Shown here one piece after another: positions 24,001-36,925 of a stretch of 64,000 bases of DNA. A model generated the notes under the pieces. That model was not told where the DNA came from, did no database searches, and saw only the letters and a list, made by a program, of their open reading frames with translations. Source of the DNA: Platanthera guangdongensis (lineage: Eukaryota; Streptophyta; Magnoliopsida; Asparagales; Orchidaceae); NCBI GenBank assembly GCA_039583875.1, contig CM077166.1:82768564-82832563 (forward strand), in the 5' to 3' direction. How positions within the stretch are numbered: position 1 is the stretch's first letter; the number at the start of each line of letters is the position of its first letter. Made by a program: the position numbers and the translations under genes.

Positions 24001-24366
24001 CTTATTATATTTGGCGACCGTAAAAGCTATCCTTACTACTATTATAAATTTAGAGTCTTGCATATCATGAGTTTTCCTTTGGGGACGTTTATACTCATGT
24101 AGGATGTTTGAGTCAATCTAACTAGTATTTTTCCACAGCGTATAACTATATTATGATTCGTGTACTAAGTGAGCTACTAAGCCGAGGGATACAACTAACT
24201 ATTGCACTTAGCTGATTTTCCTTAAAATAGCTGAAAGAATCTTTATTCATGTTAGTAGGTGTCTGCCTGAGCGTCCACAGTTATCCCCTGCTGATGTGGC
24301 ATCATGACGCGCATTTTCCCTTACTCTGGTAAGTTATTATTTGCGATGAAAATGCGGGTTGTGACA
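21046..24366 (+). repeat. B 3' LTR
   Basis: The LTR pairs with 12242-15550. It carries its own palindrome array (21598-22375), a TATA box at 22440 and the 40-bp repeat at 23301-23397. It ends tgtgaca followed by the ctccc TSD. Confidence 0.94.
21598..22375. repeat. 42-bp ACTCGAGT palindrome array, B 3' LTR
   Basis: This is the counterpart of the 5' array, with more diverged units (for example gagaaatcaagtag, acacgtgtagc and acacgattag), and the order of unit variants is not identical to the 5' array. Confidence 0.9.
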
Positions 24367-24371
24367 CTCCC

Positions 24372-25382
24372 AAAGTAATTAGAGCTCACAACACTCACAC
24401 CACAAGGAGCTTATACAAAGCATGCAAACTCATCATCCATACATCCATACACACAAGCCTATATGCACAAATCGCACGAATCCAAATATATATGGAGACT
24501 TCTCTGGTTTACCCATGATCATCACCAATCCAAAAGAACCATCCAGATGGGATTCCCACAGCATGCCTATGCCGTTCTCCACACTTACGACTCTAGATGC
24601 AGACTCAACTTGGAATCACTTTCGATGTCCACCTCTTGGTGGAGGATTCCATACATATGCATAAAGAAAGGACTTCGATGTCTAAGAAGGAGATCTTTAC
24701 CCTTGAATATCGCTTTGGAGCCATGAACTAACCGGATGGAAATCACCGTCTCGTCGTTGCTTCCACGAACCCAATCTAGGATCGTGAATCCGCACTCCTC
24801 AACTCCTCCAGCAGCTGACTTTCTCCTTCCTTCCTCCTTCCCTTGCTCCCTCTTTCTTTCTCTCTCTAACTTTGAGAAGAAGGAAAATGAGTGGAAGAGA
24901 AGGCTTCTAATCTCTTATATCAGGCAGGAAGGACCTGGACCGTTGGATCCAGGATAAAGGAGACGAACGGCCCTGATTTGCCCAAAAAAAGCTGAACACG
25001 GCTTGACACGCCCTGTGACACGCCCGTGTCATAGGCCGTGTCCATTAAGCGTCACACAACCGACTAAAATCCAACCAGTACACGGCCGTGTGACACGCCC
25101 GTGTCATACCTTACTCGCCCGTGTCATGGCTGACACGCCCGTGTCGAGCAGCCGTGTACTTTACACAGCACATCATCAACTCTCCCGAGAGGGACACGGC
25201 CATGGGACATGCACGTGTCCCAGGTCGTGTACCCCAGGACACACCTGTGTCCTCAAGCACACGCACTCTCCGAGCTGAATCCCGCAAAGGACATGCCCTG
25301 TGACACGCCCGTGTCACAGGCCGTGTACCCCCTTTGCTTGCCGCTCCACGATTGTCGATTGTCGTTCGTCAACCAGAGGGGG
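24372..25382 (-). repeat. Z left LTR, piece 3 of 4
   Basis: The piece matches the right Z LTR from about 43410 to 44405, including the cacgcccgtgtc array at about 25005-25335. It ends with ggggg (25378-25382), the target duplicated by C. Confidence 0.93.
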
Positions 25383-27340
25383 TGTAACACCCCCATCTGT
25401 CGCATGACATATAACAGAAGGTCCAGCTGGAACCCGACGCCATATACCACAGACAGTCGGAAGGGTTACCAAGTGAATAATCAAACCAACCAATTAAGAC
25501 TACTCGTCCTAACCACATAGCATTCTAGCGGAAGTTTTTAAAGTTGAAGAACCCAAACTTAAATCCATCAAATATGAATGTCCACATTTACAACTACAAG
25601 AACGAACCCCAAATACACTGAAACAGGTACATGGCCTTATGGCCTTACAAATGTTCATAAATATAACATGTCTTACATACATCGGCTCGCAGGCCGGCCA
25701 CACATGAGAAATGTAAAAACAACTATTCTACGGCCTTCTAGGGCCAGCACAGCAACATGGTCTCCAACCCGCTATTTGGCGCTCGGCTCCGCAGCACCTG
25801 CAAGCACATACCACCGCACGGTGGCAAATAAAGCAACGGTCAGCTAAAAGCCGACCAAATTATAACGACCCCGCCCCTTACTCGGGACGGCGGTGCTCTT
25901 TCCCTGCAAAACATTAGCCCAACAATATATATATCGCAGTTATAATTCGCCACAGGTGTAGGCTCGCACGGCCAAACACCCCGTGCACTCAGGGCACATT
26001 CATGGTGAACCCTGACAAATCAGTGCATTCACCACCATCCCTAGGATGGCAACAACATGTGAGCATTTAGCCTTTCTGACCACCGTCTAAGGCTCCGACT
26101 ATGCCAACGGCCAGTCCCCGTCTTCGGGTCTCTCGCACCGAACCACATAGCCTAGGTCCAATTCCACTTGCCCGTTGCTCACGCCGCATGTCCAATTTAA
26201 GGAACTTTGCGTGGGCCAAGCTTCTCTCGGATCCCAAATTTCCCAAAACAATCTCATAACCCAGTTATGATCAAGGCCGGTTCCCAGACCGCCAAGTTAG
26301 CAGAACACGTTTCCGCTCAGTTTTCCGGGTGCGCCTTGAAGCTAACCTCCAAGGATCCCTGCTGCAATCTACCGCGTAGAAACCCGAAAAACCCAAAGCA
26401 CGGAGTCTTCTCCGGCAAAACCATATCAAATGCAACATCACCGATCCAGACAAAACACGTCCGGGTAGGCTTCACACACAATGCCTATGCCCGTACTTAC
26501 GATTCCGGGCTCTACATGCAACACAAGGGGGACTATTCCCGTCAACCCCAAGGAACACCACGCACTCACCGCATACTCGCGGGAGCGGGATTCCCTATGC
26601 AGAAAGAAAGAGATTCAAGCGCTCGAGTTGAGAATCGTTACACTTGTAGTCCGTTTTGGAGCCATGGAAAAACTACGCGGTTAGAACTCTTCGCAATGAC
26701 CTTCCCTCCACGGATCCGCTCTCCGATTTCGAAACGGTGCTCCGATGCTCCGCCGGCGGCCGGAAACCTCCTTCTTCTTCCTCTCCTCTCTCACTTTGGA
26801 AGGGGAGAACTTTGGAGAGAAAAATGAGGGAATAACTCCCTATTCCCGTCCTTAACAGAGCAGGATCTCATCTGGGCCATTGGATCCTAATTAAAGAAAA
26901 TGAACGGCTCGGATCTGCACAAAATTCCCCAGACCTGGGCCGCACACGGCTTGGCACACGGCCGTGTTCAAGGCCGTGTGCCTCGATCCAGGCACGATCG
27001 TCGAACTGAGAAATGCACACGGGCCAAGACACGCCCGTGTCTGACCTTACACGCCCATGTCGGGTTCCTCGACACGCCCGTGTTCGTGGGCGTGTCACGC
27101 ATAACCGCCACGGCAACGGACACGACCCGTCAGGACACGGGTAGGGACACGGGTTGGCACACGCCCGTGTCGGATGACACGCCCGTGTCATCCGGCCGTG
27201 TCCTTCTCGGGTTGGAAACGACCAAAAATCACCAGCCAGACACGGCCTTGGACACGCCCGTGTCCTAGGCCGTGTACCCCTACAGGCACCAAAAACTCTT
27301 TTTCCGCGACCGACTCGCACACAAAATTCGGGGCGTTACA
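25383..27340 (-). repeat. C LTR 1 (3'-most on the minus strand), 1,958 bp
   Basis: The LTR runs tgtaacacccccatctgtcg to cggggcgttaca. It lacks a 12-bp unit present in the other two LTRs near 33816 and 40443. The region 26940-27285 holds the acacgcccgtgt array. Open frames on the plus strand here recur in all three LTRs but are antisense to the element and resemble nothing known to me. Confidence 0.93.
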
Positions 27341-27358
27341 AATCTCCCCCACTTAAGG
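27341..27358 (-). other. C internal copy 1 polypurine tract
   Basis: On the minus strand the sequence reads ccttaagtgggggagatt directly before the LTR. The identical tract of copy 2 is at 33967-33984. Confidence 0.85.
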
Positions 27359-27394
27359 AATTTCGTCCCGAAATTAAGCAAAGGTACACAAAAG

Positions 27395-29176
27395 CTAAAT
27401 GATACCTGAGTGGAATAACTCGGGATATTCCTCCAACATAGCTTGCTCTCGCTCCCAATAAAGTTCCTCACGTCCGCAATTATCCCAACGGACTTTAACC
27501 ATTCTGACCTCCTTGTTGCGGAGTCGTTTGACTGCAACATCTTCAATTCGTACTGGTCTGACCCTTGTTGTTAACTCATAATCAACCGGTACCTGATCGT
27601 CTGCAATGATCTGCGAAGCCTCTTGAACTGCCTTACGCAACACCGATACGTGGAATACGTCATGCAGCCCACTCAACTCCGTCGACAGCTTTAATCTATA
27701 CGCCGCCTCGCCAACACGCTCCAGGATTTCAAATGGTCCAAGGTATCTCGGACTCAGCTTCTTCAAGCGTCGAACCCGCGATACACCCTTGAACGGCTTG
27801 ATTTTTAAATATACCATGTCGCCAACGTTGAACTCCACATTTCTATGTTTGGCATTGTAGTACTTTGACTGTCTATCCTAAGCTATCTTCAGCCTTTCCT
27901 GGATTGTCCGTATCATTGAAGTGGCATCTTCCACCGCTTGACGTTTATACAACTTTGATTCGCCTGCCTCCAACCAAGACAACGACGTACGACACTTCCT
28001 CCCGTACAAAGCTTCGAAAGGCGCCATTCCAATGCTTGCCTGAAAGCTATTGTTGTACGCAAACTCCACCATGTACAGGTGATCCTCCCAATGCTTCCCG
28101 AAATCTAGGACGCACATGCGAAGCATGTCCTCCATAGTTCTGTTGACTCTCTCGGTTTGGCCACCTGTCTGTGGGTGAAAGGCTGTGCTGAACTTTAGCT
28201 TAGTACCCAACAGACCATGCACCAACCTCCAGTCATTTGACGTGAAGCGTCCATCACGATCACTAACAATACTGCGAGGCACACCATGCAGTCGTACAAT
28301 ATTATCCACGTAGAGTTTGGCTAACCTTTCTACTGGATCTTCCTTTCTCATTGGGATAAAGTGCGACACCTTTGTCAATCTATCTACGACCACCCAAATG
28401 GCATCATTTCCTTTCTGCGACTTCGGCAAACCGTGCACAAAATCCATAGATATATCGTCAAACTTCCATTCTGGGATAGGAAGTGATTTCAAGAAACCTC
28501 CGGGCTTCTGACATTCCGCCTTCACCAATGCACAAGTACGACACTTGGCCACATAAAGCGCCACATCCTTCTTCAAACCCGGCCACCAGAATAATTTTTT
28601 CATGTCTCTATACATCTTCGTGCTTTCCGGGTGGATTGAGTATTTGGTATGATGAGCCTCATACATCAACTCCTCCCGACTATTATCCGCACTAGGAACG
28701 CATAGACGACCGTCCTTCCTTAGCAACCCATCTTCAACCACAAACTGGGAATTTGACCCATCCGAAGATCCATCTAGGATTTGCTTCATGCTGCTATCCT
28801 GAACCAAAGCCCGCCGAACTCTATCCGCTAGGTCACACTGCACCTCTGTCCAAAACAGTTTCGCCTCGGCACTAGACTGCTTGTCAACACAAGTTATCTC
28901 CAATGCCTCCAACTCTTGGACCAATCTCTCATCATGCACTGATAAACAGTTGGCTCGTGCGGGAATCTTACGACTCAACGCATCCGCCACTACATTTCCC
29001 TTCCCAGGCACATAATGTATCTTGAAGGTGTAGTCCCCTAAGAACTCCATCCACCTCCTCTGCCTCATGTTCAGATCCTTTTGATCCAATAGGTACTTCA
29101 AACTCTTATGATCGGTGTAGATATCTACCTTCACACCGTACAGATAGTGCCTCCAAAGCTTTAGAGCAAAAATCAC
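27395..29176 (-). pseudogene. C copy 1 RNase H-integrase-chromodomain, one stop
   Basis: This has the same product as the 593-codon frame of copy 2 but is cut by a TAG near 27880 (plus-strand cctaagc, where copy 2 has cctgagc), leaving parts of 432 and 147 codons. It contains RNase H motifs ([22 protein letters not shown]), the H2C2 region, integrase Asp-Asp-Glu motifs and a chromodomain. It is separated from RT by a frameshifting deletion near 29222-29230, which copy 2 shares. The single stop must post-date the duplication or have been absent from the other parent LTR-internal unit. Confidence 0.9.
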
Positions 29177-29222
29177 GGCCGCTAACTCTAAGTCGTGGAC
29201 CGGATAATTCCTCTCGTGAACC

Positions 29223-30300
29223 TTAAGCTATCACTCTCCCATGCTGTAGCAGAACACAACCCAAACCACTGCCTGAAGCATCACTATCAATCTCGAACCC
29301 TTCGGTACCACTTGGCGAACATAAAATAGGCGCCGTGGTCAACCGCCTCTTCAATTCTTCAAAAGCCTGTTCGCACTCCGGAGACCACACAAACTTCTGA
29401 TCCTTTCTTGTCAACGTCGTGAGTGGTAGTGCTATCCGCGAGAAGTTCTCTACGAAGCGCCTGTAGTAGCCAGCAAGTCCCAGAAAACTCCGGACCTCTG
29501 CCACCGTAGTCAAAGTAGGCCACTCCCGTATCGCCACTATCTTCGCCGGATCCACAGCTATTCCTTCTCCACTGACAACATGACCAAGGAACGCTATCGA
29601 GGATAACCAGAATTCACACTTGGAGAACTTTGTATATAACTGACTTTTCCTCAATGTTTCCAACACCATGTGTAAATGCTTGTAGTGATCCTCCTCGCAC
29701 CGCGAATATACCAGGATATCATCAATAAATACTATCACGAACTGATCCAAGTATTCTCTGAACGTCCTATTCATCAGATCCATAAACACGGATGGAGCAT
29801 TCGTCAACCCAAACGGCATAACCGTGAACTCGTAATGCCCAAACCGCGTACTGAATGCTGTCTTTGGAATGTCGCTCTCCCTTATCCTCAACTGATAGTA
29901 ACCGGACTTCAAATCTAACTTCGAATATACAGTTGACCCAACCAACTGATCAAATAGATCGTCAATCCTCGGGATTGGATATTTGTTCTTCTCCGTAAGT
30001 TTGTTCAATTCCCGATAATCGATACAAAGCTGCAAACTCCCATCTTTCTTCTTAACAAAGAGAACTGGTGCGCTCCAAGGCGACGAACTTGGACGCACAT
30101 ACCCTTGCTCTAGCAACTCCTGCAGTTGCACCTTCAACTCTGCCATTTCTCTTGGGGCTATCCGATAGGGGGAGCATGACACCGGTTTGGCACCCGGTAC
30201 CAGCTCTATAGTAAAGTCTATCTCCCACTAAGGAGGGGCTCCTGGGAGATCATCTGGAAACACATCAGGATATTCGGACACAACTGGGATGTTGCCCAAA
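29223..30300 (-). pseudogene. C copy 1 reverse transcriptase
   Basis: The 319-codon frame contains [74 protein letters not shown] and the intact catalytic box [12 protein letters not shown], then the connection up to [17 protein letters not shown]. It ends at a TAA created by a small deletion in the RNase H lead-in. Upstream, a TAG at about 30229 replaces the Trp codon seen in copy 2, so the start of the frame is an artefact of that stop. The RT core motifs are otherwise intact. Confidence 0.9.
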
Positions 30301-30821
30301 CTAGGTTTAGGCGTCGAAGTCTACACTAGAGTGACATACAGTTCTGCCCCAGACCGAACTGCCGGAACACCTGAAGGGCTGACATCAAAATCTTACCCGA
30401 CCCCTTCATGCCCGCGAAAGTCACCTCATGACTAGCTCTCAACTGACCCACTAGCAACTTCGATCAACGTATGTCTGCTGCTCCGAGAGCCTGACCATGC
30501 TAAAGATCACGTTGAACTCTCCTAGCCGTAGAAACAACGCCTGCAAATCAAACTTTGACTCACAATCCATACCTAAACGCAACAGATTCTATCTGCGCGC
30601 ATCGAGCACTACTAGTCAACAACACATCCATTAAGACTTTTGCCATCGGAAGATATATTCCGACACGTAATACAATTCCTTTGGGCAAACGGAGACACAA
30701 AGCCCCCTTTAACGAACGGTGCTCCCGCCGGAAAAACGAAATTCAGAACAACGCTTAGCACAAGCGGTTTTAGGTTAACATGCACAAAGACTACAAGTGT
30801 CTAACGCTAAATGCTAAAAAT
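30301..30821 (-). pseudogene. C copy 1 protease region, decayed
   Basis: Between gag and RT there is no open frame. On the minus strand only scraps resembling the gypsy protease end are readable, and no DSG active-site motif is visible. The same state is found in copy 2 (36926-37448), so the decay predates the duplication. Confidence 0.6.
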
Positions 30822-31772
30822 TTAAACCTTACCTGTCACCACGTCTGCTTGCTTTCTGTCCTCTTGCTGACCAAGCTTGTACTCTTCAGACTTCCTTTCG
30901 GACTTTGCACGTCCACTCCAACACTCACGTGCAAAATGTCCCACTTTTCCGCAGATATAGCAAGCTCTTGGGACTCGACTTGTAGTTGCTCCCGACGCAC
31001 CAGAAGAAGGGGCTGAGTTCGAAGTCTTCAGCTTCTTATTCCAACTGCGGACATCGGACTTTGAACTTGGCCCTTTGAACTGTGGTTTCTTAGTACCAGA
31101 GTCCTCACCTGCTCCTGACATAGCTTCCTTAATCTTCTGAGCACCATCCCAACATTCTCGGGCAAAGTGTCCTTTCTTTCCACAAGTATGACAGTTGTAA
31201 GCAACCTTGCTAGTCGATGATCTAACCTTCTTCTTCAGCATTTTGCAAGATACACCCCTCATAGGAATTGCAGAGTTCGATATCCTACTCACTGGTATCT
31301 GGTGAATTTTTCCCATTTCCACTTCCAAAGATCTGGCCGACTCTACCAAGGCTCGGAATCCCATTAGTTTTGGTCCTAGAAGTGGAATTCGCAGTTCGTC
31401 ACGTAGACCACTATAGAATCTATCGACTATAAACCTCTCGTTCTCCAACTCAAAGCATGGGTAGCGGCTTATCAAAAGGAATGTCTGCAAATACTCATCA
31501 ACTGAGTGCGTACCCTGCACCAAGCACATATTCAACGGCTGACCTGATGGCCTCCTAAATGTCATTTGATTCAACACACCACCCGACATTGAAGTCATCT
31601 CGGGGACAAGAGGTTGCACATTGCTTCCTTGCTGTGCACTAGTCATAGCGAGCACCACTTCAACGATCCTTCTTATGGTTTCTAACGAAAGAGGGGTCTC
31701 AAGCACTCCACTGGGTGCACTATAATCCTCAGAAACCAGATGTTCTGTCGGCTCTACGCCACTCCCGGTCAC
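30822..31772 (-). pseudogene. C copy 1 gag with two zinc knuckles, capsid core deleted
   Basis: The 316-codon frame starts MTGSGVEPTEHLVSEDY. After about 65 residues it jumps to GGVLNQMTFRRPSG and then the late capsid (GTHSVDEYLQTFLLISRYP, DRFYSGLRDELRIPL). The central capsid part with the P-P-x-F and W-W motifs seen in the gag of A and Z is missing. Two CCHC knuckles follow, CHTCGKKGHFAREC and CYICGKVGHFAREC, separated by a basic Ser-rich linker. The frame is open, so the deletion was in frame, but a capsid lacking its core is unlikely to assemble. Copy 2 (37449-38399) is the same apart from a few residues. Confidence 0.85.
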
Positions 31773-31979
31773 CTATAGTCATACAAAACACCAATAAGTG
31801 ACCAAACAAAATTGCAAAAAGCAATTATAGGAACGCGCAGGTTCCTCAACCACGAGTATTTTTCATTCCTAAGTGGACATTCATGGGTTCTTTCTAATGT
31901 TATAACGATGACGCACACATGTGCTCACCACCCCTTAAAAGAATTCGCCCACGAATTCATTTAAGCATGACCGTAACCA

Positions 31980-31995
31980 GAAGTCTGATACCAAA
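31980..31995 (-). other. C copy 1 primer-binding site
   Basis: The minus strand reads tttggtatcagacttc directly inside LTR 2, the iMet-type primer site. The same site for copy 2 is next to 38623. Confidence 0.85.
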
Positions 31996-31996
31996 T

Positions 31997-33966
31997 TGTA
32001 ACACCCCCATCTGTCGCATGGCATATAACAGAAGGTCCAGATGGAACCCGACGCCATATACCACAGACAGTCGGAAGGGTTACCAAGTGAATAATCAAAC
32101 CAACCAATTAAGACTACTCGTCCTAACCACAGAGCATTCTAGCGGAAGTTTTTAAAGTTGAAGAACCCAAACTTAAATCCATCAAATATGAATGTCCACA
32201 TTTACAACTACAAGAACGAACCCCAAATACACTGAAACAGGTACATGGCCTTATGGCCTTACAAATGTTCATAAATATAACATGTCTTACATACATCGGC
32301 TCGCAGGCCGGCCACACATGAGAAATGTAAAAACAACTATTCTACGGCCTTCTAGGGCCAGCACAGCAACATGGTCTCCAGCCCGCTATTTGGCGCTCGG
32401 CTCCGCAGCACCTGCAAGCACATACCACCGCACGGTGGCAAATAAAGCAACGGTCAGCTAAAAGCCGACCAAATTATAACGACCCCGCCCCTTACTCGGG
32501 ACGACGGTGCTCTTTCCCTGCAAAACATTAGCCCAACAATATATATATCGCAGTTATAATTCGCCACAGGTGTAGGCTCGCACGGCCAAACACCCCGTGC
32601 ACTCAGGGCACATTCATGGTGAACCCTGACAAATCAGTGCATTCACCACCATCCCTAGGATGGCAACAACATGTGAGCATTTAGCCTTTCTGACCACCGT
32701 CTAAGGCTCCGACTATGCCAACGGCCAGTCCCCGTCTTCGAGTCTCTCGCACCGAACCACATAGCCTAGGTCCAATTCCACTTGCCCGTTGCTCACGCCG
32801 CATGTCCAATTTAAGGAACTTTGCGCGGGCCAAGCTTCTCTCGGATCCCAAATTTCCCAAAACAATCTCATAACCCAGTTATGATCAAGGCCGGTTCCCA
32901 GACCGCCAAGTTAGCAGAACACGTTTCCGCTCAGTTTTTCGGGTGCGCCTTGAAGCTAACCTCCAAGGATCCCTGCTGCAATCTACCGCGTAGAAACCCG
33001 AAAAACCCAAAGCACGGAGTCTTCTCCGGCAAAACCATATCAAATGCAACATCACCGATCCAGACAAAACACGTCCGGGTAGGCTTCACACACAATGCCT
33101 ATGCCCGTACTTACGATTCCGGGCTCTACATGCAACACAAGGGGGACTATTCCCGTCAACCCCAAGGAACACCACGCACTCACCGCATACTCGCGGGAGC
33201 GGGATTCCCTATGCAGAAAGAAAGAGATTCAAGCGCTCGAGTTGAGAATCGTTACACTTGTAGTCCGTTTTGGCGCCATGGAAAAACTACGCGGTTAGAA
33301 CTCTTCGCAATGACCTTCCCTCCACGGATCCGCTCTCCGATTTCGAAACGGTGCTCCGATGCTCCGCCGGCGGCCGGAAACCTCCTTCTTCTTCCTCTCC
33401 TCTCTCACTTTGGAAGGGGAGAACTTTGGAGAGAAAAATGAGGGAATAACTCCCTATTCCCGGCCTTAACAGAGCAGGATCTCATCTGGGCCATTGGATC
33501 CTAATTAAAGAAAATGAACGGCTCGGATCTGCACAAAATTCCCCAGACCTGGGCCGCACACGGCTTGGCACACGGCCGTGTTCAAGAACGTGTGCCTCGA
33601 TCCAGGCATGATCGTCAAACTGAGAAATGCACACGGGCCAAGACACGCCCGTGTCTGACCTGACACGCCCGTGTCGGGTTCCTCGACACGCTCGTGTTCG
33701 TGGGCGTGTCACGCATAACTGCCACGGCAACGGACACGACCCATCAGGACACGGGTAGGGACACGGGTTGGCACACGCCCGTGTCGGATGACACGCCCGT
33801 GTCATCCGGCCGTGTTCCTGGCCGTGTCCTTCTCGGGTTGGAAACGGCCAAAAATCACCAGCCAGACACGGCCTTGGACACGCCCGTGTCCTAGGCCGTG
33901 TACCCCTACAGGCACCAAAAACTCTTTTTCCGCGACCGACTCGCACACAAAATTCGGGGCGTTACA
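31997..33966 (-). repeat. C LTR 2 (central), 1,970 bp
   Basis: This LTR is shared by the two internal regions: it is the 5' LTR for copy 1 and the 3' LTR for copy 2. It carries the 12-bp motif unit absent from LTR 1. Private differences such as cttcgagtc and caagaacgtg separate it from LTR 1 and LTR 3. Confidence 0.93.
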
Positions 33967-34020
33967 AATCTCCCCCACTTAAGGAATTTCGTCCCGAAAT
34001 TAAGCAAAGGTACACAAAAG

Positions 34021-35802
34021 CTAAATGATACCTGAGTGGAATAACTCGGGATATTCCTCCAACATAGCTTGCTCTCGCTCCCAAGAAAGTTCCTCACGTC
34101 CACAATTATCCCAACGGACTTTAACCATTCTGACCTCCTTGTTGCGGAGTCGTTTGACTGCAACATCTTCAATTCGTACTGGTCTGACCCTTGTTGTTAA
34201 CTCATAATCAACCGGTACCTGATCGTCTGCAATGATCTGCGAAGCCTCTTGAACTGCCTTACGCAACACCGATACATGGAATACGTCATGCAGCCCACTC
34301 AACTCCGTCGACAGCTTTAATCTATACGCCGCCTCGCCAACACGCTCCAGGATTTCAAATGGTCCAAGGTATCTCGGACTCAGCTTCTTCAAGCGTCGAA
34401 CCCGCGATACACCCTTGAACGGCTTGATTTTAAAATATACCATGTCGCCAACGTTGAACTCCACATTTCTATGTTTGGCATTGTAGTACTTTGACTGTCT
34501 ATCCTGAGCTATCTTCAGCCTTTCCTGGATTGTCCGTATCATTGAAGTGGCATCTTCCACCGCTTGACGTTTATACAACTTTGATTCGCCTGCCTCCAAC
34601 CAAGACAACGACGTACGACACTTCCTCCCGTACAAAGCTTCGAAAGGCGCCATTCCAATGCTTGCCTGAAAGCTATTGTTGTACGCAAACTCCACCATGT
34701 ACAGGTGATCCTCCCAATGCTTCCCGAAATCTAGGACGCACATGCGAAGCATGTCCTCCATAGTTCTGTTGACTCTCTCGGTTTGGCCACCTGTCTGTGG
34801 GTGAAAGGCTGTGCTGAACTTTAGCTTAGTACCCAACAGACCATGCACCAACCTCCAGTCATTTGACGTGAAGCGTCCATCACGATCACTAACAATACTG
34901 CGAGGCACACCATGCAGTCGTACAATATTATCCACGTAGAGTTTGTCTAACCTTTCTACTGGATCTTCCTTTCTCATTGGGATAAAGTGCGACACCTTTG
35001 TCAATCTATCTACGACCACCCAAATGGCATCATTTCCTTTCTGCGACTTCGGCAAACCGTGCACAAAATCCATAGATATATCGTCAAACTTCCATTCTGG
35101 GATAGGAAGTGATTTCAAGAAACCTCCGAGCTTCTGACATTCCGCCTTCACCAATGCACAAGTACGACACTTGGCCACATAAAGCGCCACATCCTTCTTC
35201 AAACCCGGCCACCAGAATAATTTCTTCATGTCTCTATACATCTTCGTGCTTTCCGGGTGGATTGAGTATTTGGTATGATGAGCCTCATACATCAACTCCT
35301 CCCGACTATTATCCGCACTAGGAACGCATAGACGACCGTCCTTCCTTAGCAACCCATCTTCAACCACAAACTGGGAATTTGACCCATCCGAAGATCCATC
35401 TAGGATTTGCTTCATGCTGCTATCCTGAACCAAAGCCCGCCGAACTCTATCCGCTAGGTCACACTGCACCTCTGTCCAAAACAGTTTCGCCTCGGCACTA
35501 GACTGCTTGTCAACACAAGTTATCTCCAATGCCTCCAACTCTTGGACCAATCTCTCATCATGCACTGATAAACAGTTGGCTCGTGCGGGAATCTTACGAC
35601 TCAACGCATCCGCCACTACATTTCCCTTCCCAGGCACATAGTGTATCTTGAAGGTGTAGTCCCCTAAGAACTCCATCCACCTCCTCTGCCTCATGTTCAG
35701 ATCCTTTTGATCCAATAGGTACTTCAAACTCTTATGATCGGTGTAGATATCTACCTTCACACCGTACAGATAGTGCCTCCAAAGCTTTAGAGCAAAAATC
35801 AC
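34021..35802 (-). CDS. C copy 2 RNase H-integrase-chromodomain (593-codon open frame)
   Basis: This is an open frame, longer than its counterpart in copy 1. RNase H motifs lie at about residues 1-70 ([26 protein letters not shown]). The integrase zinc region is H175/H176 and H182 with C212 and C215, and the catalytic residues are D245 (ISMDFVHG), D306 (VSDRDGRF) and a Glu near 343 ([12 protein letters not shown]). The DNA-binding tail ([19 protein letters not shown]) is followed by a chromodomain ([18 protein letters not shown] to MLEEYPELF). All integrase catalytic residues are present. The frame lacks the first RNase H segment because of the shared upstream frameshift, so it is not translated from a normal Gag-Pol start. 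Confidence 0.88.
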   Translation of the reverse strand: MIFALKLWRHYLYGVKVDIYTDHKSLKYLLDQKDLNMRQRRWMEFLGDYTFKIHYVPGKGNVVADALSRKIPARANCLSVHDERLVQELEALEITCVDKQSSAEAKLFWTEVQCDLADRVRRALVQDSSMKQILDGSSDGSNSQFVVEDGLLRKDGRLCVPSADNSREELMYEAHHTKYSIHPESTKMYRDMKKLFWWPGLKKDVALYVAKCRTCALVKAECQKLGGFLKSLPIPEWKFDDISMDFVHGLPKSQKGNDAIWVVVDRLTKVSHFIPMRKEDPVERLDKLYVDNIVRLHGVPRSIVSDRDGRFTSNDWRLVHGLLGTKLKFSTAFHPQTGGQTERVNRTMEDMLRMCVLDFGKHWEDHLYMVEFAYNNSFQASIGMAPFEALYGRKCRTSLSWLEAGESKLYKRQAVEDATSMIRTIQERLKIAQDRQSKYYNAKHRNVEFNVGDMVYFKIKPFKGVSRVRRLKKLSPRYLGPFEILERVGEAAYRLKLSTELSGLHDVFHVSVLRKAVQEASQIIADDQVPVDYELTTRVRPVRIEDVAVKRLRNKEVRMVKVRWDNCGREELSWEREQAMLEEYPELFHSGII

Positions 35803-35848
35803 GGCCGCTAACTCTAAGTCGTGGACCGGATAATTCCTCTCGTGAACC

Positions 35849-36925
35849 TTAAGCTTTCACTCTCCCATGCTGTAGCAGAACACAGCCCAAACCACTGCCT
35901 GAAGCATCACTATCAATCTCGAACCCTTCGGTACCACTTGGCGAACATAAAATAGGCGCCGTGGTCAACCGCCTCTTCAATTCTTCAAAAGCCTGTTCGC
36001 ACTCCGGAGACCACACAAACTTCTGATCCTTTCTTGTCAACGTCGTGAGTGGTAGTGCTATCCGCGAGAAGTTCTCTACGAAGCGCCTGTAGTAGCCAGC
36101 AAGTCCCAGAAAACTCCGGACCTCTGCCACCGTAGTCAAAGTAGGCCACTCCCGTATCGCCACTATCTTCGCCGGATCCACAGCTATTCCTTCTCCACTG
36201 ACAACATGACCAAGGAACGCTATCGAGGATAACCAGAATTCACACTTGGAGAACTTTGCATATAACTGACTTTTCCTCAATGTTTCCAACACCATGTGTA
36301 AATTCTTGTAGTGATCCTCCTTGCACCGCGAATATACCAGGATATCATCAATAAATACTATCACGAACTGATCCAAGTATTCTCTGAACGTCCTATTCAT
36401 CAGATCCATAAACACGGATGGAGCATTCGTCAACCCAAACGGCATAACCGTGAACTCGTAATGCCCAAACCGCGTACTGAATGCTGTCTTTGGAATGTCG
36501 CTCTCCCTTATCCTCAACTGATAGTAACCGGACTTCAAATCTAACTTCGAATATACAGTTGACCCAACCAACTGATCAAATAGATCGTCAATCCTCGGGA
36601 TTGGATATTTGTTCTTCTCCGTAAGTTTGTTCAATTCCGGATAATCGATACAAAGCTGCAAACTCCCATCTTTCTTCTTAACAAAGAGAACTGGTGCGCT
36701 CCAAGGAGACGAACTTGGACGCACATACCCTTGCTCTAGCAACTCCTGCAGTTGCACCTTCAACTCTGCCATTTCTCTTGGGGCTATCCGATAGGGGGAG
36801 CATGACACCGGTTTGGCACCCGGTACCAGCTCTATAGTAAAGTCTATCTCCCACTGAGGAGGGGCTCCTGGGAGATCATCTGGAAACACATCAGGATATT
36901 CGGACACAACTGGGATGTTGCCCAA
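35849..36925 (-). pseudogene. C copy 2 reverse transcriptase
   Basis: The 358-codon frame is like copy 1 but without the early TAG, so it includes the pre-RT segment ([20 protein letters not shown]). The catalytic FIDD box is intact. One conserved Arg in the C-I-D-Y-R-E-L motif is Pro here ([10 protein letters not shown]). The frame ends at the same deletion-derived stop before RNase H as copy 1 (35848-35856). Upstream, the protease region is decayed. Confidence 0.9.

Larger units (their letters stand above)
12242..24366 (+). mobile_element. Element B: Ty3/gypsy chromovirus with long LTRs
   Basis: B is 12,125 bp with LTRs of 3,309 and 3,321 bp, a ctccc TSD (12237-12241 and 24367-24371), a primer site at 15552 and a polypurine tract before 21046. 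The internal 5.5 kb holds gag with zinc knuckles, protease, RT, RNase H, integrase and a C-terminal chromodomain remnant in gypsy order. Long LTRs and the chromodomain fit the Tekay/Del lineage. In-frame stops, a 169-bp duplication in gag, a deletion in the chromodomain region and substitutions in the protease, RT and RNase H active sites show it is dead. About 7 differences in the first 135 LTR bases suggest it is similar in age to A. Confidence 0.92.

Noticed and set aside
26207..26827. 206-codon frame repeated at 32821-33441 and 39448-40068
   Set aside because: It is conserved only because the three LTRs of C are about 99% identical. It is antisense to the element, without recognisable motifs, and short frames are expected in GC-rich LTRs.
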